Shown here: positions 61,543 to 64,000 of the stretch, one piece after another | Position numbering within the stretch: the stretch's first letter is position 1 | Layout: every line of letters begins with the position of its first letter | Source of the DNA: Blastomussa wellsi | Lineage: Eukaryota > Cnidaria > Anthozoa > Scleractinia > Plerogyridae | DNA: 64,000 bases | Reading direction: 5' to 3' | Assembly (NCBI GenBank): GCA_947652115.1 | Contig: OX393567.1 | Coordinates: 2,347,952-2,411,951, forward strand | The notes under the pieces: generated by a model | Told to the model about the DNA's origin: nothing | Databases searched by the model: none | Seen by the model: only the letters and a program-made list of their open reading frames with translations | Program-made: the position numbers and the translations under genes

Positions 61543-62982
61543 GACGAGACCATTACAGTTTACTAATTTTTTGAGCTTTAATTCAATATTTCTCTGTTTT
61601 GTTTCACATGGGGATCTGTACAGGTAATAGTTTTAGTAACTTTTTTTATACGGGAACCAGCTGAGTGCTTCGTCAAGAGTTGAAACAACTCCTTTTTGAC
61701 AAGAAGATCTCGATAGCAGAAAATGAAGAAAAGATACTCTAGAAATGAAAACTATTCAAACCAATTTAGGCAATAAGAAGGAAAACGAGCGTAATTGAAG
61801 CTGACATTTTTCTTGAAGTAACTTGCTGTCCTGGTTACCACCGCTAGCTGGGTAATTAAATGAAATATTTTGACCGCTATCCATATATGACCTACTAGCT
61901 TCCGAATATACGGGCTGTCAGTGTGCAATATGGCAATTATCTACTCGGTCATGACCTAATCTACAGAGTATCTTAGTTTCTTTGCGTTAATTGTGCCTGG
62001 GCATTTTTTGTAGTTACGTTTTCGACTGATACTTGAGACAAATAAATGGACGCCACCGAAGTACTTTTCTACACTTCAGTTAAAAATTAAAAGGGTTAAA
62101 AAGTAAGGCTTCCAAGAACCCACTTTAGTTTCTTGCCAAAAATGCACTTTTTAGAACGAACAAAACGAGAATCGCCCCCTTTTTTATCAAGATTCATCGC
62201 TGACCAAATACTAAATGGATTTAAAATTCTATTCATGACCGGAAATAAGAACATATGTCGTTTCTTGAAAGAAGAAAGAAAAAAAATCAAACATGGCGGC
62301 TAAGCCCCTGTTCTTGTCTCTTTGCATGCAACAGAGAAGAGGCAAAGAACATCTCAATGATAATTTAAAAAGCAAAAAAAAAAAAAGATATGTGTAGCTT
62401 AAGATCGTGAATTTGCAAATTTTTTACAAATAATATATTTTTTAAGCCGTAAATTAGTCGATAAGTTCCGAAAAGTCGAGTCAGTAGTTGTTCCTGCATT
62501 CTGGTAAAAGGTTGAGAGTTAAGGTTGTCTAAAAAATTATCTCGAAAGAAACAAAATTTTTAACACTTTGAATTATAATAATGTCAGCAACTATATAATT
62601 TACTAACTCAGGCAAATCACAGCACTGAGCGACAATTTTCCCTCAAAAAAATCTTGAAATCTAGAACATGTTGGGCATGATTAATTTTTTCGTTGAATGC
62701 AGACTGGCCGTAGAAATTTAGTCCGAGAACGTATCGAGTGACGAGACGCTAAAACATTAATGAGCGGTTAGTGCCGCATACGGCGATGCAAAAGCCGAAA
62801 GCCAGTTTTGTTTTGTTCGAGCTTGAAAATGAGTACAAAACGCTATTACTAAGACAAAACGTAAAATCGGCTGAAAAGAAAAAAACGTTAAAGAAATTTG
62901 ATGCCGAACTTACCCAAAACACCAAGTTAAAGACGCACAGCATAAACTTCAAACACTTCATTCCGCAGTCGAGCCCCGCCAT
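56569..62982 (-). CDS. Tetraspanin (CD9/CD63/CD151-type), seven coding exons
   Basis: Exons on the minus strand: 62982-62914, 60283-60092, 59220-59146, 58772-58668, 58132-57980, 56943-56860, 56628-56569. They join without a frame break to 245 aa, the usual tetraspanin length. Every exon is a multiple of three, so all six introns are phase 0. Layout: TM1 (CLKFMLCVFNLVFWAAGIAV, about 10-35), small loop with one N-glycosylation site (NYS), TM2 and the conserved GAIGCCGVMKEKKWLL block, TM3 (FLVMLIFILEIASGIM), large extracellular loop with CCG, SCC, one single Cys and GC (six cysteines, three disulfides) and two more glycosylation sites (NKT, NTT), TM4, short tail ending GYEKI. Tetraspanins are plasma-membrane or endosomal organisers of integrins and other receptors. 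The exact vertebrate orthologue cannot be assigned by eye. Confidence 0.93.
56860..56943 (-). CDS. Tetraspanin exon 6
   Basis: 28 codons between TTTTCAG| and CAG|GTACGT. Begins GCSKALQEFVKGRM (last loop cysteine) and enters TM4. Confidence 0.92.
57980..58132 (-). CDS. Tetraspanin exon 5
   Basis: 51 codons between CTCGGCAG| and GAG|GTGAGT. Begins LKCCGVSGPSDW, the diagnostic CCG motif, and includes FPESCCKKK. Confidence 0.93.
58345..58560 (+). mobile_element. SINE-like repeat in tetraspanin intron 4
   Basis: A B-box-like string (GGTTCTAGTCC at about 58389) is followed by CCTTTGGTAAGACGCTTTCC and ends CTGGACTAGCACCTCATCCAG. This is the layout of a tRNA-derived SINE tail; the A box is poorly conserved. 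It is in the antisense orientation to the host gene. Confidence 0.45.
58668..58772 (-). CDS. Tetraspanin exon 4
   Basis: 35 codons between CATTTCAG| and GAT|GTAAGT. First helices of the large loop (VISKIESMVNKTITNEYG, ending IDKAQQD). Confidence 0.9.
58899..58970. repeat. Miniature hairpin element, AACCTCGTTCC family, copy 2
   Basis: Same inverted ends as 6989-7052 (AACCTCGTTCCCAGGGTC / GACCCTTGGAACGAGGTT). Located in tetraspanin intron 3. Confidence 0.7.
59146..59220 (-). CDS. Tetraspanin exon 3
   Basis: 25 codons between TTTAACGCAG| and AAG|GTATAA. Codes YSFLVMLIFILEIASG, i.e. TM3, ending AYAQRDK. Confidence 0.9.
59336..59490 (+). mobile_element. tRNA-derived SINE in tetraspanin intron 2
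   Basis: Strong A box (TGGCGCAGTGG, 59351-59361) and B box (GTTCGATTCCC, about 59394-59404), then TTTTGTTGTTGTCTCTAC and GAGGGCTTTCCCCTC. Same family as 5740-5893, better preserved. Confidence 0.7.
60092..60283 (-). CDS. Tetraspanin exon 2
   Basis: 64 codons between TTGGTTCCAG| and |GTAAGA. Covers the rest of TM1, the small extracellular loop, TM2 and the intracellular GCCGVMKEKKW motif. Confidence 0.92.
60310..62913 (-). other. Tetraspanin intron 1
   Basis: A 2.6-kb intron with an inverted repeat at 61024-61100 (AGCCTCACTAACCTCGTTT / complement), a weaker one at 61305-61402 (TTTGCCACACGGAAA) and an (ATA)n microsatellite at 61501-61541. Nothing else supported. Confidence 0.5.
61501..61541. 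repeat. (ATA)n microsatellite
   Basis: About 13 perfect ATA/TAA triplets. Confidence 0.9.
62914..62982 (-). CDS. Tetraspanin exon 1
   Basis: 23 codons, MAGLDCGMKCLKF..., ends TTTTGG|GTAAGT. Contains the cytosolic N-terminus with palmitoylation-type cysteines and the first part of TM1. Confidence 0.88.
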
Positions 62983-63806
62983 TTTAAGACGGTTCTTTAG
63001 TTCTAAACCTTAAACAAAATAAAGATCAAATGAGATAGAAGCGATCGATCTCTCCCAATCCAACCACAGATGGATCAATAATACGACATGTTTTACCTTT
63101 AAACTAACTTTAAATACCACAAACACAGCCTTTCTCACTCACAGCCTCTCGCGTTCAATGCACACGGCCACCTCCCAGCTCCAGATAAAGTTGCGTTTAG
63201 TAAATGTTTTCTCTTTTTTCAACTTGAGCCTGCATAAATTTTCTTCTCCTATGCAGAGTGCATGAAATTAACATACAATTTGATTGACAGTCGCCTGATC
63301 TTTATATTTGGTTTATTCCTCAACCAATCAGATCACCTCATTGCTTGTAATTGTTGACAGGGAGTGCATGAATACTATTTTCCAATTGACAGATGGCCGG
63401 TTATTAAGGTGTAAGACCAGGGCAGGTGATATATCAAGATTCAAACGCTCTGCGGGGCATTCTATATATATTTCTCTTTAACAGTAATGTTCAAAACTGA
63501 AGTTTTAATAACAAAATGAAAAAGGCAAGCAATTATAAAAAGAACCGATTTTCGCCAATAGTTTTCATCCGAAACCGTCAAAAGGTTCAATATATTTACA
63601 CAGCACAAATTCACACCAAAGGACGTGCCCTTTAATTATATCAATACCAAAATTTCGTTAATCCAGCTTACAATATTTTTGTTTTTATTTTATAAGCGTC
63701 AACTTATCGAAGTTGAGTAAAATTTGTGGTTTAATTAGCAGCTAGCGAGTAAGATTTAACGAGGAAGTTCTTGAAAAAATAGTTATTGTTCAGCTGATAA
63801 TTCAAA
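62983..63806. other. Upstream region of tetraspanin / intergenic
   Basis: Contains the tetraspanin promoter, read leftward. I see no defined core element. The minus-strand frame beginning near 63994 is open by chance opposite the candidate exon at 63807. Confidence 0.35.
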
Positions 63807-64000
63807 ATGGCAAGGTCAGTAAAGAATAAGACAATGGCTAAATCGATGGTTTTCTTTGACATAAACATCCGATTGTGGATTCGAGTTGAACAGGACACAA
63901 TTGATAAGGAAATAGTTCCCGCGCGGCCTCGGTATTGTGATGATAGACACTGCAAAAATAAATCGACGTATGTTTTCAAATGTAACTCTGGCAATTTGTG
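63807..64000 (+). CDS. Possible 5' end of a gene running off the window
   Basis: From ATG at 63807 the frame stays open to the window end (64 codons): MARSVKNKTMAKSMVFFDI then a part with three closely spaced Cys and one His (YCDDRHCKNKSTYVFKC). No domain recognised. Codon composition is richer in G/C than the flanks. Partial; the start and strand are uncertain. Confidence 0.3.
   Translation, partial: MARSVKNKTMAKSMVFFDINIRLWIRVEQDTIDKEIVPARPRYCDDRHCKNKSTYVFKCNSGNL

Overview
This is a eukaryotic, AT-rich window with intron-bearing genes separated by dense transposon debris. The gene content (a full TRAF6-type adaptor, a CD9/CD63-type tetraspanin, a pair of small secreted proteins) and the repeats (Penelope-like, DIRS-like and CR1/L2-like retroelements, tRNA-derived SINEs, very many short inverted-repeat elements) suggest an anthozoan cnidarian, probably a stony coral. 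The organism call is inference from family resemblance; nothing in the sequence names the species.

Layout. 1-8 kb: two homologous secreted-protein genes in convergent orientation (1880-2416 + and 7460-8008 -), plus a second, orphan copy of their upstream region and first non-coding exon at 3725-3955. 8.4-20.3 kb: repeats only. These are a LINE ORF1 remnant, a 2.4-kb tandem duplication in which each copy was later hit by a different DNA element with a 9-bp target-site duplication, a decayed DIRS-like element and a 5'-truncated LINE ending in (ATT)n. 20.3-26.9 kb: mostly unassigned DNA, with a possible signal-peptide first exon (22664-22705), a broken DUF3504-type reading frame interrupted by a 200-N gap, and several hairpin elements.

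27.0-46.2 kb: one TRAF6-like gene on the plus strand. I could assemble it completely from eight coding exons in consistent phase (533 aa: RING, five TRAF zinc fingers, coiled coil, TRAF-C/MATH). Intron 1 carries a DIRS-like tyrosine-recombinase retroelement with about 0.5-kb inverted terminal repeats. Intron 2 carries four DNA elements and the 3' part of a Penelope-like element. Intron 7 carries a stray P-loop (Walker A) NTPase fragment in the sense orientation. Intron 5 has a GC donor.

46.2-56.5 kb: repeats, including a foldback tRNA-SINE, a near-perfect 300-bp tandem duplication and a 2.3-kb minisatellite whose 36-bp units at both ends encode 12-residue repeats while its interior is made of 37-bp units. 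56.6-63.0 kb: a tetraspanin gene on the minus strand, seven coding exons, all introns in phase 0, 245 aa. The last 200 bases may hold the start of another gene.

I found no operon-like or multi-gene novel system. The points most worth checking are the transposon-loaded TRAF6 gene with its embedded P-loop fragment, the DIRS-like element with long inverted ends, the duplicated secreted-protein locus, and the 36/37-bp coding minisatellite.
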